Assembly (NCBI GenBank): GCA_011959205.1 | Contig: BLLV01000215.1 | Coordinates: 1-61,264 of the forward strand | DNA length: 61,264 bases | Reading direction: 5' to 3' | Origin: Bacteroidaceae bacterium | GTDB taxonomy: Bacteria; Bacteroidota; Bacteroidia; Bacteroidales; Bacteroidaceae | Shown: one piece after another, positions 52,885 to 61,218 of the stretch | Layout of the letters: every line of letters begins with the position of its first letter | How positions within the stretch are numbered: the stretch's first letter is position 1 | The notes under the pieces: generated by a model | What the model was told of the DNA's origin: nothing | The model's input: only the letters and a program-made list of their open reading frames with translations | Database searches by the model: none | Position numbers and translations under genes: made by a program

Positions 52885-54177
52885 CTAGTGAATCTTTCCT
52901 CCCAACGCATTGACAATGCTAGTCCTTGAAGCCCTCCAAGCAGGAATGCCGCTACTCAGCAAATTCAAAACAAAGCAAAACAGCAATGCATAAAGGAAAG
53001 TGGAAGGGTGCAATAAAATACTGGAATCAACGGTAGGAGCATTCAGTGTCGCACTATAAGGCTGTGCAAACAGGATATCGGTACCTAAATAAGCCATAAC
53101 AATACTGATAAACAAACCTACGGCACCAGCCAACAAAGTTACGACCAGGTTTTCCATGATGATTTGTCCAACCATTTCCATGCGGGTGCTTCCAAAAGCA
53201 CGGCGTACTCCTATTTCCGCCACACGTTGGCGCAACCGGCTTTGCGTCATACTGCTCAGATTTATAGCAGGTACCAACAACAGAATGATAAAAATGATAG
53301 CACGTTCACGACGAGCCGACTTCAAATCCGGCTCCAAGTTAGCCGCATATGAAATAGACTGAGTTTCCTGATCGTATGGCCGATTACGGTCTATCAACGT
53401 ATACCCCTGATCGGCAAGAATAGAATTATACTCACTCATACGCCGCTTGGCTTCAGCACGGATTTCTCCAAAATCATCATGACTACGAGCCAAAATAGTG
53501 ACACTCATCATCCCCATGTGCTGGTCACTCCACGTATCATTAGGCAAATCCGTCGAAGTAAAGGGAATCCATACCTGGCCATAAGAAGCATCGGCAAGAG
53601 TAGATACATCTTTCACTACCCCTGCCACACGATAGGGAGCATGATCCAATAAAAACTCTTTGCCCGCAGATTCTGTGGAACCAAACAAAGCCCGCGATAT
53701 GCTCTCAGTAATCACTGCCACAGGAGTGCCTGCATTGAAAGTAGCTTCATCGTATGGCTTTCCATTCACAAAACGAAAATCGAACACTTTAAAAAAAGTA
53801 TCATCCGTTTCCCGCACATCTGCTCCAATAGCCGGCATCGCGGGTAATGAGACAGGAGTCGATATCGGCATACTGCAATAAATAGTGACAGCTTCAGGAG
53901 TTTTCAATGATTTATATACCTCACGCGCCGTCCGCACACTCATCGGTCCGTTACTTGTTCCGTCCCCCCAATCCTTATGATTTATACTCATATAATGCAC
54001 ATGCAGAAAACGATCCCGGTTTGACTCGGGAGAAAAAGGAGCAACCTTCACTTGTTGTAGCATCACTACCAACATAATAAGGAAAATGCTAAGAGCAGTT
54101 CCTGCGATGCTGATAACACTGATAAGCGGATGCTGGCGAAGTTGCGCCAAAGCTTGCTTAAAATACTGTTTAATCAT
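52885..54177 (-). CDS. MacB/FtsX-type ABC transporter permease, 'A' partner (pair 1)
   Basis: A 430-residue permease, opening MIKQYFKQALAQLRQHPL. It contains PESNRDRFLHVHYMS after the first helix and QRVAEIGVRRAFGSTRM before the last three helices, and ends NALGGKIH. It is the first permease gene after the ATPase (43-bp gap). Confidence 0.87.
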   Translation of the reverse strand: MIKQYFKQALAQLRQHPLISVISIAGTALSIFLIMLVVMLQQVKVAPFSPESNRDRFLHVHYMSINHKDWGDGTSNGPMSVRTAREVYKSLKTPEAVTIYCSMPISTPVSLPAMPAIGADVRETDDTFFKVFDFRFVNGKPYDEATFNAGTPVAVITESISRALFGSTESAGKEFLLDHAPYRVAGVVKDVSTLADASYGQVWIPFTSTDLPNDTWSDQHMGMMSVTILARSHDDFGEIRAEAKRRMSEYNSILADQGYTLIDRNRPYDQETQSISYAANLEPDLKSARRERAIIFIILLLVPAINLSSMTQSRLRQRVAEIGVRRAFGSTRMEMVGQIIMENLVVTLLAGAVGLFISIVMAYLGTDILFAQPYSATLNAPTVDSSILLHPSTFLYALLFCFVLNLLSSGIPAWRASRTSIVNALGGKIH

Positions 54178-54220
54178 CTCTGTTATTTCTTAATAAATAC
54201 CTTTTCATAGTAATCAGTAG

Positions 54221-54892
54221 TTATTGCACCTGGCGACCATCAAAGAAACGGATCGTTCTGGAAGTCTGCTTGGCCTGTTCCTCATTATGGGTTACCATCA
54301 CAATGGTCCGTCCATCCTCTTTATTTAATTTATGCAGCAATTCCATGACCTCAGCACCCATCTTTGAGTCCAAGTTACCCGTAGGCTCATCGGCAAGGAT
54401 GATCTCAGGATTACCAACAATAGCACGAGCTATCGCCACACGCTGACACTGGCCTCCGGAAAGCTGTGTGGGCATGTGACGCATACGATGGCTCAAGCCG
54501 ACACGCTCCAACACTTCTTTTGCCAGACGGGTACGCTCCTTGGCGGCCATCTTTCTATAAAGCAAAGGCAATTCCACATTATCAAGCACATTCAGTGAAT
54601 TAATCAGGTGGAACGACTGGAACACAAAGCCCAAAGTCTTGTTACGGAAAGCAGCCAGTTCCTTATCTTTCATGCTTTCCACAGACGTGCCGTTGATTTC
54701 AATCTTTCCACTGCTGGGAGCATCCAGCAGCCCCATTATATTCAGCAATGTGGACTTACCGCAACCGGAAGGTCCCATAATGCTGACAAACTCACCTTTA
54801 GCCACATCCAGATTCACATTTTCCAATGCTAATGTCTCAATCTCATTTGTACGGTAGATCTTATTGATACCGGTTAATTTAATCATTGCCAT
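54221..54892 (-). CDS. ABC transporter ATP-binding protein (MacB/LolD type)
   Basis: A 223-residue ATPase with Walker A GPSGCGKST (40-48), signature LSGGQCQRVAIARA (144-157) and Walker B ILADEPTGNLD (165-175). It belongs to the subfamily that serves MacB- and LolCDE-type transporters. It is the only ATPase in the locus and must serve all of the six permeases (and perhaps the remote pair). It is transcribed before them, in the same direction. Confidence 0.94.
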   Translation of the reverse strand: MAMIKLTGINKIYRTNEIETLALENVNLDVAKGEFVSIMGPSGCGKSTLLNIMGLLDAPSSGKIEINGTSVESMKDKELAAFRNKTLGFVFQSFHLINSLNVLDNVELPLLYRKMAAKERTRLAKEVLERVGLSHRMRHMPTQLSGGQCQRVAIARAIVGNPEIILADEPTGNLDSKMGAEVMELLHKLNKEDGRTIVMVTHNEEQAKQTSRTIRFFDGRQVQ

Positions 54893-55037
54893 AATCGTTT
54901 CGTATTTAAATTGTTAATCTTATCTCATACCATTTATCTCAAAATTCATACACCTATAAACAGACCGGTTTACAGCCGTTTATCATTTAAACAAGAGGTT
55001 CATGACCGGACATCTTGATCCTTTTTAAATCTTAATC

Positions 55038-55199
55038 CTACTCATCCCGCAATGCAATAGGTGCCACTCTTATATAATGTGCCACAAAAACAACCATAGT
55101 CATGGCAATAGCTAATCCCGCACCTGTTATATAAAGCACACTGAACAGTTTATGCTGTTTCAGCAGCTCCCAGGCCTGCTTCCAATCATATTTTATCAT
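55038..55199 (-). pseudogene. permease remnant: A-type N-terminus joined to a B-type C-terminal tail
   Basis: A 53-codon frame encodes the first helix of an A-type permease (MIKYDWKQAWELLKQHKLFS, then a hydrophobic segment and HYIRVAPI) and then ends ALRDE, the typical last residues of B-type permeases (ALHDE, ALKDE). About 370 or more residues, or a whole pair, are missing in between, with the frame preserved. It sits between the ATPase and MacA-like genes, where a fourth permease pair would have been. It may be expressed as a small membrane protein but is most simply a deletion scar. Confidence 0.75.
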
Positions 55200-55325
55200 A
55201 ATGAGAACGAATTATCATCAGTATCCGGGGCGAGCAGAAGGGAATATGCCTCCCTTCCACCCGGTTTCCCGCTACTTTAATTTAAGAGAGAAAGTTTTAT
55301 CTTGTAGTTTATGTCATAGCTGCTC

Positions 55326-56573
55326 TCATTTCAACTTCAACTTATTCTTGTTTTTGTAGCTGCTCATATCACTGACAACTACCTTGTCACCCGGCTTCAG
55401 CCCCGATACGACTTCCACATATTCAAAGTTGCTGTCGCCCAACTGAACTTTACGCTTCACGATTTCATCCTTACTGTCCTGGACAAATAATTCGTATTCA
55501 CCCCGGCCCACATAATAAGAAGCATTCGCTAATCTTAAGACTCCTTCCTTCACGGCATTCATGACATACACATCCGTCTTCAAGCCGGAACGCAAGCGTT
55601 TGTTATTGTCTTCATTCAGTTGTACGATAAACGAAATCACCCCATTCTTGCTCAGCGGTGTCACGCTGCTTACCGTTCCTTCCAGTTTCTCATTGCCAAT
55701 CTTGACGACGGCACGTCCGCCTGCCGCCACACGGTCACCGTATGTATCGGCTATCTCACCTTCCACTTTAAAGTGACTCAAATCAGAGATGATAGCTACC
55801 TGGCTGCCTTCCGCCACCTGCGCACCTACCTGATTATTAATATAGGTGAGAATCGCTTTACGCGGTGAACGGATTTGTGCATCGTCCAATGTACGTTTCA
55901 TTTCCGCCAGACTCTTTGAGAAGATATTGAATTCCAACTCCTTCACTTTCAAATCGGCGGCCTTCACCTCTTTCTCATTGGCGTATTGCTGACGAAGCTG
56001 TTCCAATTCCAATTTTCCGGTATTGAAGTTCAGTTCGGCCTGGCGGACCTTATCCGTTGTCCCTGATCCCAAACTGTCCAGATAGCGTTCATTACGTAGT
56101 TCCACCTCCATGCGGTTCAACTTCATGGCAGAGATTTTCACTTGCATAGCCAAGTCGCTCAGATAAGTACTGTTGTTCACTTTCAGCTGCTCCAACTGAT
56201 AGCGTTTCATCTGTTCTTCATCCAGCAGCTTCTTGTATTCGGTTTCCGTACTCTGCAAATCGAGCTTCAAAATCGGTGTACCTATATCCACACTGTCTCC
56301 CCCTTTACGGTAAACTTCCACAATGCGAGTATTAATAGGTGAATTGATAATCTCTTCAAAAGCCGGAACTACCTTACCGGAAGCACTGACACTCACTTCG
56401 ATGGTTCCATTATCCACTTCCGAAAATACCAGATCCTTTCGGTTGACACTGCTTCGCATAAACGAAATCAATACGGCTATACACACCACCGCCGCCACGC
56501 CTATTGCACCATATTTGATAAACTTCTTCTTGCGTTCCTTATCACGCACTTCTTTGGGGATTTCTCTGTCCAT
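55326..56573 (-). CDS. MacA-like periplasmic adaptor (HlyD/RND membrane-fusion family)
   Basis: A 415-residue adaptor with one membrane helix (about 20-40), a coiled-coil hairpin (about 110-225) and lipoyl/beta-barrel segments (INSPINTRIVEVYRKGGDSVDIG; QIRSPRKAILTYINNQVGAQVAEGS; VVSGLKPGDKVVVSD). It links the permeases to the TolC-like channel. It is the first gene of the efflux operon, with a near-perfect sigma-54 promoter 43 bp upstream. Confidence 0.93.
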   Translation of the reverse strand: MDREIPKEVRDKERKKKFIKYGAIGVAAVVCIAVLISFMRSSVNRKDLVFSEVDNGTIEVSVSASGKVVPAFEEIINSPINTRIVEVYRKGGDSVDIGTPILKLDLQSTETEYKKLLDEEQMKRYQLEQLKVNNSTYLSDLAMQVKISAMKLNRMEVELRNERYLDSLGSGTTDKVRQAELNFNTGKLELEQLRQQYANEKEVKAADLKVKELEFNIFSKSLAEMKRTLDDAQIRSPRKAILTYINNQVGAQVAEGSQVAIISDLSHFKVEGEIADTYGDRVAAGGRAVVKIGNEKLEGTVSSVTPLSKNGVISFIVQLNEDNNKRLRSGLKTDVYVMNAVKEGVLRLANASYYVGRGEYELFVQDSKDEIVKRKVQLGDSNFEYVEVVSGLKPGDKVVVSDMSSYKNKNKLKLK

Positions 56574-56615
56574 AACTTATTGTCATTTTATTATTTTCAT
56601 TTTGTACCAAAGAAT

Positions 56616-56632
56616 ATGCAACATTCATGCCA
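56616..56632 (-). promoter_or_regulatory. sigma-54 (-24/-12) promoter of the macA-like operon
   Basis: On the minus strand TGGCATG-AATG-TTGCAT, a complete match to TGGCAYR-N4-TTGCW. Best of the three in the window. It is 43 bp upstream of the start codon at 56573. Confidence 0.88.
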
Positions 56633-56664
56633 AGAAATTAATCTTTTGATAATCAATAATAAAC

Positions 56665-56706
56665 AAAACGTACAGGGTGTCCGATATCGGACACCCTGTA
56701 CGTTTT
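56665..56706. promoter_or_regulatory. 42-bp perfect palindrome: activator site (UAS) copy 3, possibly also a terminator
   Basis: Two 21-bp arms (56665-56685 and 56686-56706) are perfect reverse complements. The centre contains TGTCCGATATCGGACA, the core shared with the two other sites, centred 53.5 bp from the -24 box. The outer part (ACGTACAGGG / CCCTGTACGT, with A and T tails) could form a strong terminator for the glucosaminidase gene (stop at 56734, minus strand) as well. Confidence 0.85.
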
Positions 56707-56733
56707 TAAATGTCTGTCACCGCACAATAACGG

Positions 56734-57627
56734 TTAACGCAAACGCAATATATCACCTACTTTAGGAGAAGGATCCTCCGGTTTCATCTTATTCATCTTA
56801 TATAAGTTCTTCAGACGAATACCGTATTTCTGAGAAATGGAATACATGGATTCTCCCCCACGAACCACATGAACAATATGTTCCTTATCCGCACGACGAT
56901 GCTTTTTGTCCAAATACATAATATCGCCCGGCTTCAGCACATATCCTTTATATAGATCATTGTATTTCCTCAACTTACGTTGGCTGATATCAAACTCTTT
57001 AGAAAGTTTTTTTAATGTGTCCCCCGGACGTACCACAATATAAAGCAAATCATTAGCCAAATAAGGCTGATGCGGATTTGGAAATTCCTTCATCCACTTT
57101 ATACCATCCTTAGTGTCGTATTTATGTAGTCCATACAGTTCAATGATATCAATCAAACGATACGCATAGCGAGGATCAGTAGCATATCCTGCTTTCTTCA
57201 GTCCATGTGCCCATCCTTTATAATCGGTGATTTTTAACTTAAAAAGAGATGCATAGCGCGAACGTCCTTTCAAGAATTTGGAATGATCTTCGTATGACTC
57301 GCGAGGATGCTTATAGGCACGGAAACATTCATTACGGGCATCATCGTCATGCCGTACAGTACGGCCCGTCCAGTCACCACCGCATTTTATACCAAAATGG
57401 TTATTGGATTTACGAGCCAAGGTACTTTTTCCCGCCCCTGACTCCAATAGTCCCTGGGCCAAAGTGATGCTGGCAGGAATACGATACCGTCTCATCTCAT
57501 CGATAGCAAGATCTTTATACTTATGAATATATTCCTCATACTGCCGGTTACGGGTTTGCGCCTCCACGGTGAGATGACATAGACAACAAAACAACCCGAC
57601 CCATATAAATTTCAACGTATGTTTCAT
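56734..57627 (-). CDS. glucosaminidase (FlgJ-like) with two LysM domains
   Basis: A protein of about 297 residues (start at 57627). Signal peptide about 1-24 (CCLCHLTVEAQ), a glucosaminidase domain (about 28-165: ITLAQGLLESGAGKSTLA with its catalytic Glu, NNHFGIKCGGDW, FRAYKHPRESYEDHSKFL), and two LysM repeats (about 200-245 VVRPGDTLKKLSKEFDIS, and 255-297 VVRGGESMYSISQKYGI). It would hydrolyse N-acetylglucosaminyl bonds of peptidoglycan, anchored to it by the LysM repeats. An in-frame Met at 57684 is rejected because it would push the signal peptide inside. Confidence 0.93.
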   Translation of the reverse strand: MKHTLKFIWVGLFCCLCHLTVEAQTRNRQYEEYIHKYKDLAIDEMRRYRIPASITLAQGLLESGAGKSTLARKSNNHFGIKCGGDWTGRTVRHDDDARNECFRAYKHPRESYEDHSKFLKGRSRYASLFKLKITDYKGWAHGLKKAGYATDPRYAYRLIDIIELYGLHKYDTKDGIKWMKEFPNPHQPYLANDLLYIVVRPGDTLKKLSKEFDISQRKLRKYNDLYKGYVLKPGDIMYLDKKHRRADKEHIVHVVRGGESMYSISQKYGIRLKNLYKMNKMKPEDPSPKVGDILRLR

Positions 57628-57738
57628 CCTATAGAACTGTTTCAAAATCGCTACTATACTATTTCTTTCGTTATATAATATCACAAACTTAGCATTTTTA
57701 TCCGGCAGTATGCAATCTTTTTAAATTAATTACGAATT

Positions 57739-58380
57739 TCATTCAAACTCCAAAAGCCCGAAGAAGTCCGGACGATGAAAATCCGGCTTCTCTATCTTGA
57801 TCGGATTCCATGATAAGAAATGAGGCTTTTGCAATTCATCCCCACATTTATAAAAATTAGCCCGTATGCTCATTCCATCCAGCCCGGTAATGGCATGTTT
57901 AAAAAATACCTTATACGGAATCAGTAAAGCAACCTCCCAGGTACATTTTCCTATCTTTTCTTCAAAAGTTTCTCTACCCAAACTGGCCCAACGTTTCACC
58001 TGACCGGTTATTTCAAGAGGAGCCGCTTCACGATCACTACGTTCCGGTCCTGCAGCTAAAAGAACCGTACCGATGCAGTTACATTCCAAATTGTAGTAAA
58101 TGCCATCTGCGGCAGGAATAGAAAAAAATTCCACACAAGAATCAGTCCATACACTGCCGTTATCTTCACCATATCTGGCACGGACACTATCTTCGGTCAC
58201 TTTATAATGCAATAATATAGCATCATTTGTATAAGCTATACGAAAAGACACATGAGGCTGATAAGGATATGCTTCCCAGTTCACCCTATCAACAGGATGA
58301 TACATAATGTTCTCATTATCAAACAAGGCCGGTATCTGTTGCGCATCTTGAACTTTGCCACTTAATTTCTTTACTTTCAT
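57739..58380 (-). CDS. carbohydrate-binding family 9-like protein
   Basis: A 213-residue beta-sandwich protein, starting MKVKKLSGKVQDAQQIPALF. RVNWEAYPYQPHVSFRIAYTND, GSVWTDSCVEFFSIPA and YYNLECNCIGT are features of CBM9-like domains found in Bacteroides surface proteins. No signal peptide is visible at the chosen start (58380); an upstream in-frame Met at 58440 adds 20 unremarkable residues. Function unclear. Confidence 0.75.
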   Translation of the reverse strand: MKVKKLSGKVQDAQQIPALFDNENIMYHPVDRVNWEAYPYQPHVSFRIAYTNDAILLHYKVTEDSVRARYGEDNGSVWTDSCVEFFSIPAADGIYYNLECNCIGTVLLAAGPERSDREAAPLEITGQVKRWASLGRETFEEKIGKCTWEVALLIPYKVFFKHAITGLDGMSIRANFYKCGDELQKPHFLSWNPIKIEKPDFHRPDFFGLLEFE

Positions 58381-58498
58381 CGTATTATTCTTATTGGTTG
58401 AATAGCCACTGTTAGCTTCACAAAAATACGCACTTCCCACGAGAAAACAAAATAGTGGCCGCCATAAACAGCAGCCACTTTCCTCATTTCATCCATAT

Positions 58499-59044
58499 TT
58501 ACTTCTTCACATCGCCCTGCGGCATACGTCTTCTTCCATCAGGTTGTTTTTTCATTCCTTGTCTTCTTTTCATCTCTTTACGGAATTTATCTCCATTGTG
58601 TTTCTCCAGATTGTACATTTTCTGAATTTGTTTGGGCGAAAGAAATTTCCGGAATTCATTATAATACTTCTCACGGATATCCAGCATCTTTCTGCTCTGC
58701 GCAAATCGTGCTTTAATAGCCTGCTCCACTTCAGCGTCTGTAGGGACCGGTTTGGGAGTCTGTTTATCGGCCGCCGTTCTATTTGCAGCATTCCGGCGAG
58801 CTCCCATGTTACGGGTAGCCTGCATTTCTTCCATATATTGTTTATACACCGGAGTAAACTTGGCAGCCGTTGCATCATCCAATGCCAATCCTTTTATAAT
58901 CTGACTGCACTGCATTTCCTGCATCTGCTCTTTATTCAACTGTTTTCTTTCAGGTCTAGCCCCTTTCTTTTCTTGTGCAAAAAGTGTTACCTGACTTCCC
59001 ATAAAAATGGCAACCAATACCATTAAAAACTTTTTTGTTCTCAT
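58499..59044 (-). CDS. Spy/CpxP-like periplasmic protein (DUF4890-type)
   Basis: A 181-residue exported protein: signal peptide about 1-23 (GSQVTLFAQEKK), then a Lys/Arg/Gln-rich helical chain with the repeats LNKEQMQEMQCSQI, KFTPVYKQYMEEMQ and FRKFLSPKQIQKMYNLE resembling Spy-like LTxxQ motifs. Members are thought to be envelope stress chaperones. A basic tail ends the protein. The second Met (59044) is taken as start, one codon after 59047. Confidence 0.75.
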   Translation of the reverse strand: MRTKKFLMVLVAIFMGSQVTLFAQEKKGARPERKQLNKEQMQEMQCSQIIKGLALDDATAAKFTPVYKQYMEEMQATRNMGARRNAANRTAADKQTPKPVPTDAEVEQAIKARFAQSRKMLDIREKYYNEFRKFLSPKQIQKMYNLEKHNGDKFRKEMKRRQGMKKQPDGRRRMPQGDVKK

Positions 59045-59069
59045 CATTTCATTACTTTTTAGTGATTAA

Positions 59070-59153
59070 TCAATTTATAAATATATCATTCTCAGATAAT
59101 TCCACCCATTCTGCCAATTCCTCATCGGACATAGATTCTATATAATGATCCAT
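59070..59153 (-). CDS. possible 27-residue acidic peptide or gene remnant
   Basis: Frame MDHYIESMSDEELAEWVELS with an acidic end, located just upstream of the Spy-like gene. It resembles the tail of acidic small proteins that accompany extracytoplasmic sigma factors in Bacteroides, but there is no clear start site or partner. It could be the end of a deleted gene. Region 59154-59456 holds no other recognisable gene. Confidence 0.25.
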   Translation of the reverse strand: MDHYIESMSDEELAEWVELSENDIFIN

Positions 59154-59456
59154 AGCTTCTGAATAGGAAATGTTTATAGGTTAGAATCACCTGAGTACAA
59201 GAAGTTAAAATTGAGATCTCAGTTTTAATATTAATTATAGATGGCGTTAAAATAATCAATGGCATCTTTCCATGGGAGGATACAACTGAATTCTTCAGAA
59301 TACAGGTCTGAAACAACCTGCTAATGAACGAATTACGGACTTTAGAAGATTTACTATATAAACAATAGGGAAATCCCTACAAATAAATAGGGGAAAAGAT
59401 AGAGGAATATACTTTTTCCCGACTTACCTTTGTTGCAAATAGAAAACACAAAAAAG

Positions 59457-60113
59457 ATGAGAAGATTAAATCAAGCATTAGTAGCTTTAGCCATTTGTGC
59501 ATTGGTCAGCAGTTGCGGTTTGACTGCCAGTAACGCTATCATGAAAGTGCAGAGAGGAATGTCCCAAGAAGAAGTCAGCCAGTTGCTTGGAAGTCCCGAT
59601 TTCCGTAGATTTGACAACGGTTCGGAACAATGGGAATATACCACAGCCGCAAACAAAGTAATCATTATCGATTTTATAGACGGAATGGTAACAAACATGG
59701 ATTCTTTTAAAGCCATCGTCACTCCGCCTCCGGTCGCAGTGTGTCCGCCCAATGAAATTATTACGGTAGCCCCACCCAGCCAGCCCGATCATTCCGGCCC
59801 CCACAGACCGAGACACAAGGCCATGAATCCACTAGATTTTGAAAACCTTTATAAAAAAGTGAGAAGCAAAGCTTTTAAGGACGACCAGCTGGAATTACTG
59901 TCTGTAGGAGTCGTAAACAACTATTTCACCTGTAAACAAACCGCCCGGCTCATGTCCATATTTACATGGGATGATGAAAAGATGAAAGTATTAAGAATGG
60001 TTTCCGACCGTATTGTAGACCGTGAAAACGGAAACGAAATCGTCAAAACGCTGGATTCTTTATTTAAGCAAGATGACGCACGTAAAATACTGGGGATCAA
60101 GGACAGATGGTAA
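59457..60113 (+). CDS. lipoprotein with BamE-like N-terminus and DUF4476 C-terminus
   Basis: A 218-residue lipoprotein. The lipobox ends LVSSCG (Cys about 20). A BamE/SmpA-like segment follows (KVQRGMSQEEVSQLLGSPDFRRF, with EQWEYTTAANKVIIIDFIDG). After a Pro-rich linker the C-terminal DUF4476 domain begins with LDFENLYKKVRSKAFKDDQL. The start at 59457 is chosen because the -7 box TACCTTTG lies at 59425-59432, so the in-frame ATG at 59430 lies in the promoter. Confidence 0.83.
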   Translation: MRRLNQALVALAICALVSSCGLTASNAIMKVQRGMSQEEVSQLLGSPDFRRFDNGSEQWEYTTAANKVIIIDFIDGMVTNMDSFKAIVTPPPVAVCPPNEIITVAPPSQPDHSGPHRPRHKAMNPLDFENLYKKVRSKAFKDDQLELLSVGVVNNYFTCKQTARLMSIFTWDDEKMKVLRMVSDRIVDRENGNEIVKTLDSLFKQDDARKILGIKDRW

Positions 60114-60138
60114 TCCAACCTAAACAGATCATGGACTC

Positions 60139-60179
60139 ACCTGTTGCAATAAGTCTTTAAAAAGAATACTGCAACAGGT
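60139..60179. terminator. convergent hairpin between the lipoprotein and ybjQ genes
   Basis: Arms ACCTGTTGCA (60139-60148) and TGCAACAGGT (60170-60179) form a 10-bp perfect stem, between two convergent genes. The loop holds TTTAAAAAG, and the downstream side is not T-rich, so termination strength is uncertain. Confidence 0.6.
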
Positions 60180-60193
60180 ATACCTTCTTTCCC

Positions 60194-60517
60194 TTAATCT
60201 TCTATTCTGACAGCCGTTCCGCTTGCGGTCACCATCAGCATACTACCGCTTTCTCCCACGGTTTCATAATCCAAATCCACTCCAACGACAGCATTAGCTC
60301 CCCATAAAGCAGCCTGATCCTGCATTTCGCGTAACGCGGTATCTTTGGCCTGACGCAGTACTTCTTCATAAGAACCGGAACGCCCGCCCACAATGTCGCG
60401 GATACTGGCGAAAAAATCACGGAACAGATTGGCACCAATAATGGTTTCACCTGTCACAATTCCATAATATTTGGTTATACGTTTTCCTTCAATAGTAGGT
60501 GTTGTTGTTGCTAACAT
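60194..60517 (-). CDS. ybjQ: YbjQ-family protein (UPF0145)
   Basis: A 107-residue protein of the YbjQ/UPF0145 family. It contains [42 protein letters not shown], and [16 protein letters not shown], all typical. Members form pentamers; a heavy-metal-binding role has been proposed but not firmly shown. Monocistronic. Confidence 0.93.
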   Translation of the reverse strand: MLATTTPTIEGKRITKYYGIVTGETIIGANLFRDFFASIRDIVGGRSGSYEEVLRQAKDTALREMQDQAALWGANAVVGVDLDYETVGESGSMLMVTASGTAVRIED

Positions 60518-60706
60518 AATCTTTCTCTTTTTTCAATTATATATCCATTAGACGCACAACTAAAAGAAAAAGTTGCAACTTTCCCCTTTTTTTGTCGATA
60601 ACTATATTATTATTTTCACATTAGACTCTGATAAGCAATAAGAAAGAGAATAAATTAAAAACCAGATTTTAGAAAAGAAACATTGGGAGATTAAAAAACA
60701 AAACAT

Positions 60707-60714
60707 TACATTTG
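60707..60714 (+). promoter_or_regulatory. -7 box of the cytidine deaminase gene
   Basis: TACATTTG then C is a full TAnnTTTGC match, 24 bp upstream of the ATG at 60739. TTGG at 60683-60686 is a possible -33 box. This position excludes an in-frame ATG-like start at 60712. Confidence 0.65.
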
Positions 60715-60738
60715 CAAGAAAACGAACAAGGAGATACC

Positions 60739-61218
60739 ATGAAACAAATCAAACTGGAAATAACGATAGAAGCACGCCATTATGACGAGCTGACGGAAGA
60801 AGACCGTAAACTGATAGACTCCGCATGTGACGCCACCCAAAGAAGCTACGCTCCTTACTCACATTTTTCCGTCGGAGCCGCCGCACTGTTGGAAAATGGC
60901 ATGGTTATCACCGGAACCAACCAAGAAAACGCAGCCTATCCATCGGGGCTTTGCGCGGAACGCACGACTTTGTTTTATGCCAATTCACAATATCCGGATC
61001 AGGCAGTAAAGACACTTGCCATTGCAGCCCGCACAGAAAATGATTTTCTCGACACTCCCATTCCTCCATGCGGAGCCTGCCGGCAAGTATTATTAGAAAC
61101 AGAAAAACGATACGGTAAGCCCATGCGGATACTGCTCTATAGCAAGACTGATATTTATATATTAGCAAACGTTGGCGGACTTTTACCTTTATCGTTTGAC
61201 GGAGATTATCTGAAATAA
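60739..61218 (+). CDS. cdd: cytidine deaminase
   Basis: A 159-residue zinc enzyme that deaminates cytidine and deoxycytidine to uridine in pyrimidine salvage. The zinc and proton-shuttle motifs are CAE in SGLCAERTT (about 70-78) and PCGACRQ (about 106-112). The N-terminal part carries the YAPYSHFSVGAA block typical of the family. The start is set by AAGGAG 6 bp upstream and the promoter position. Runs to near the window end. Confidence 0.94.
   Translation: MKQIKLEITIEARHYDELTEEDRKLIDSACDATQRSYAPYSHFSVGAAALLENGMVITGTNQENAAYPSGLCAERTTLFYANSQYPDQAVKTLAIAARTENDFLDTPIPPCGACRQVLLETEKRYGKPMRILLYSKTDIYILANVGGLLPLSFDGDYLK

Noticed and set aside
54960..55020. Fourth activator palindrome upstream of the ATPase
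   Set aside because: Only a half site (CGGACA near 55000) is present, with no -24/-12 element nearby.
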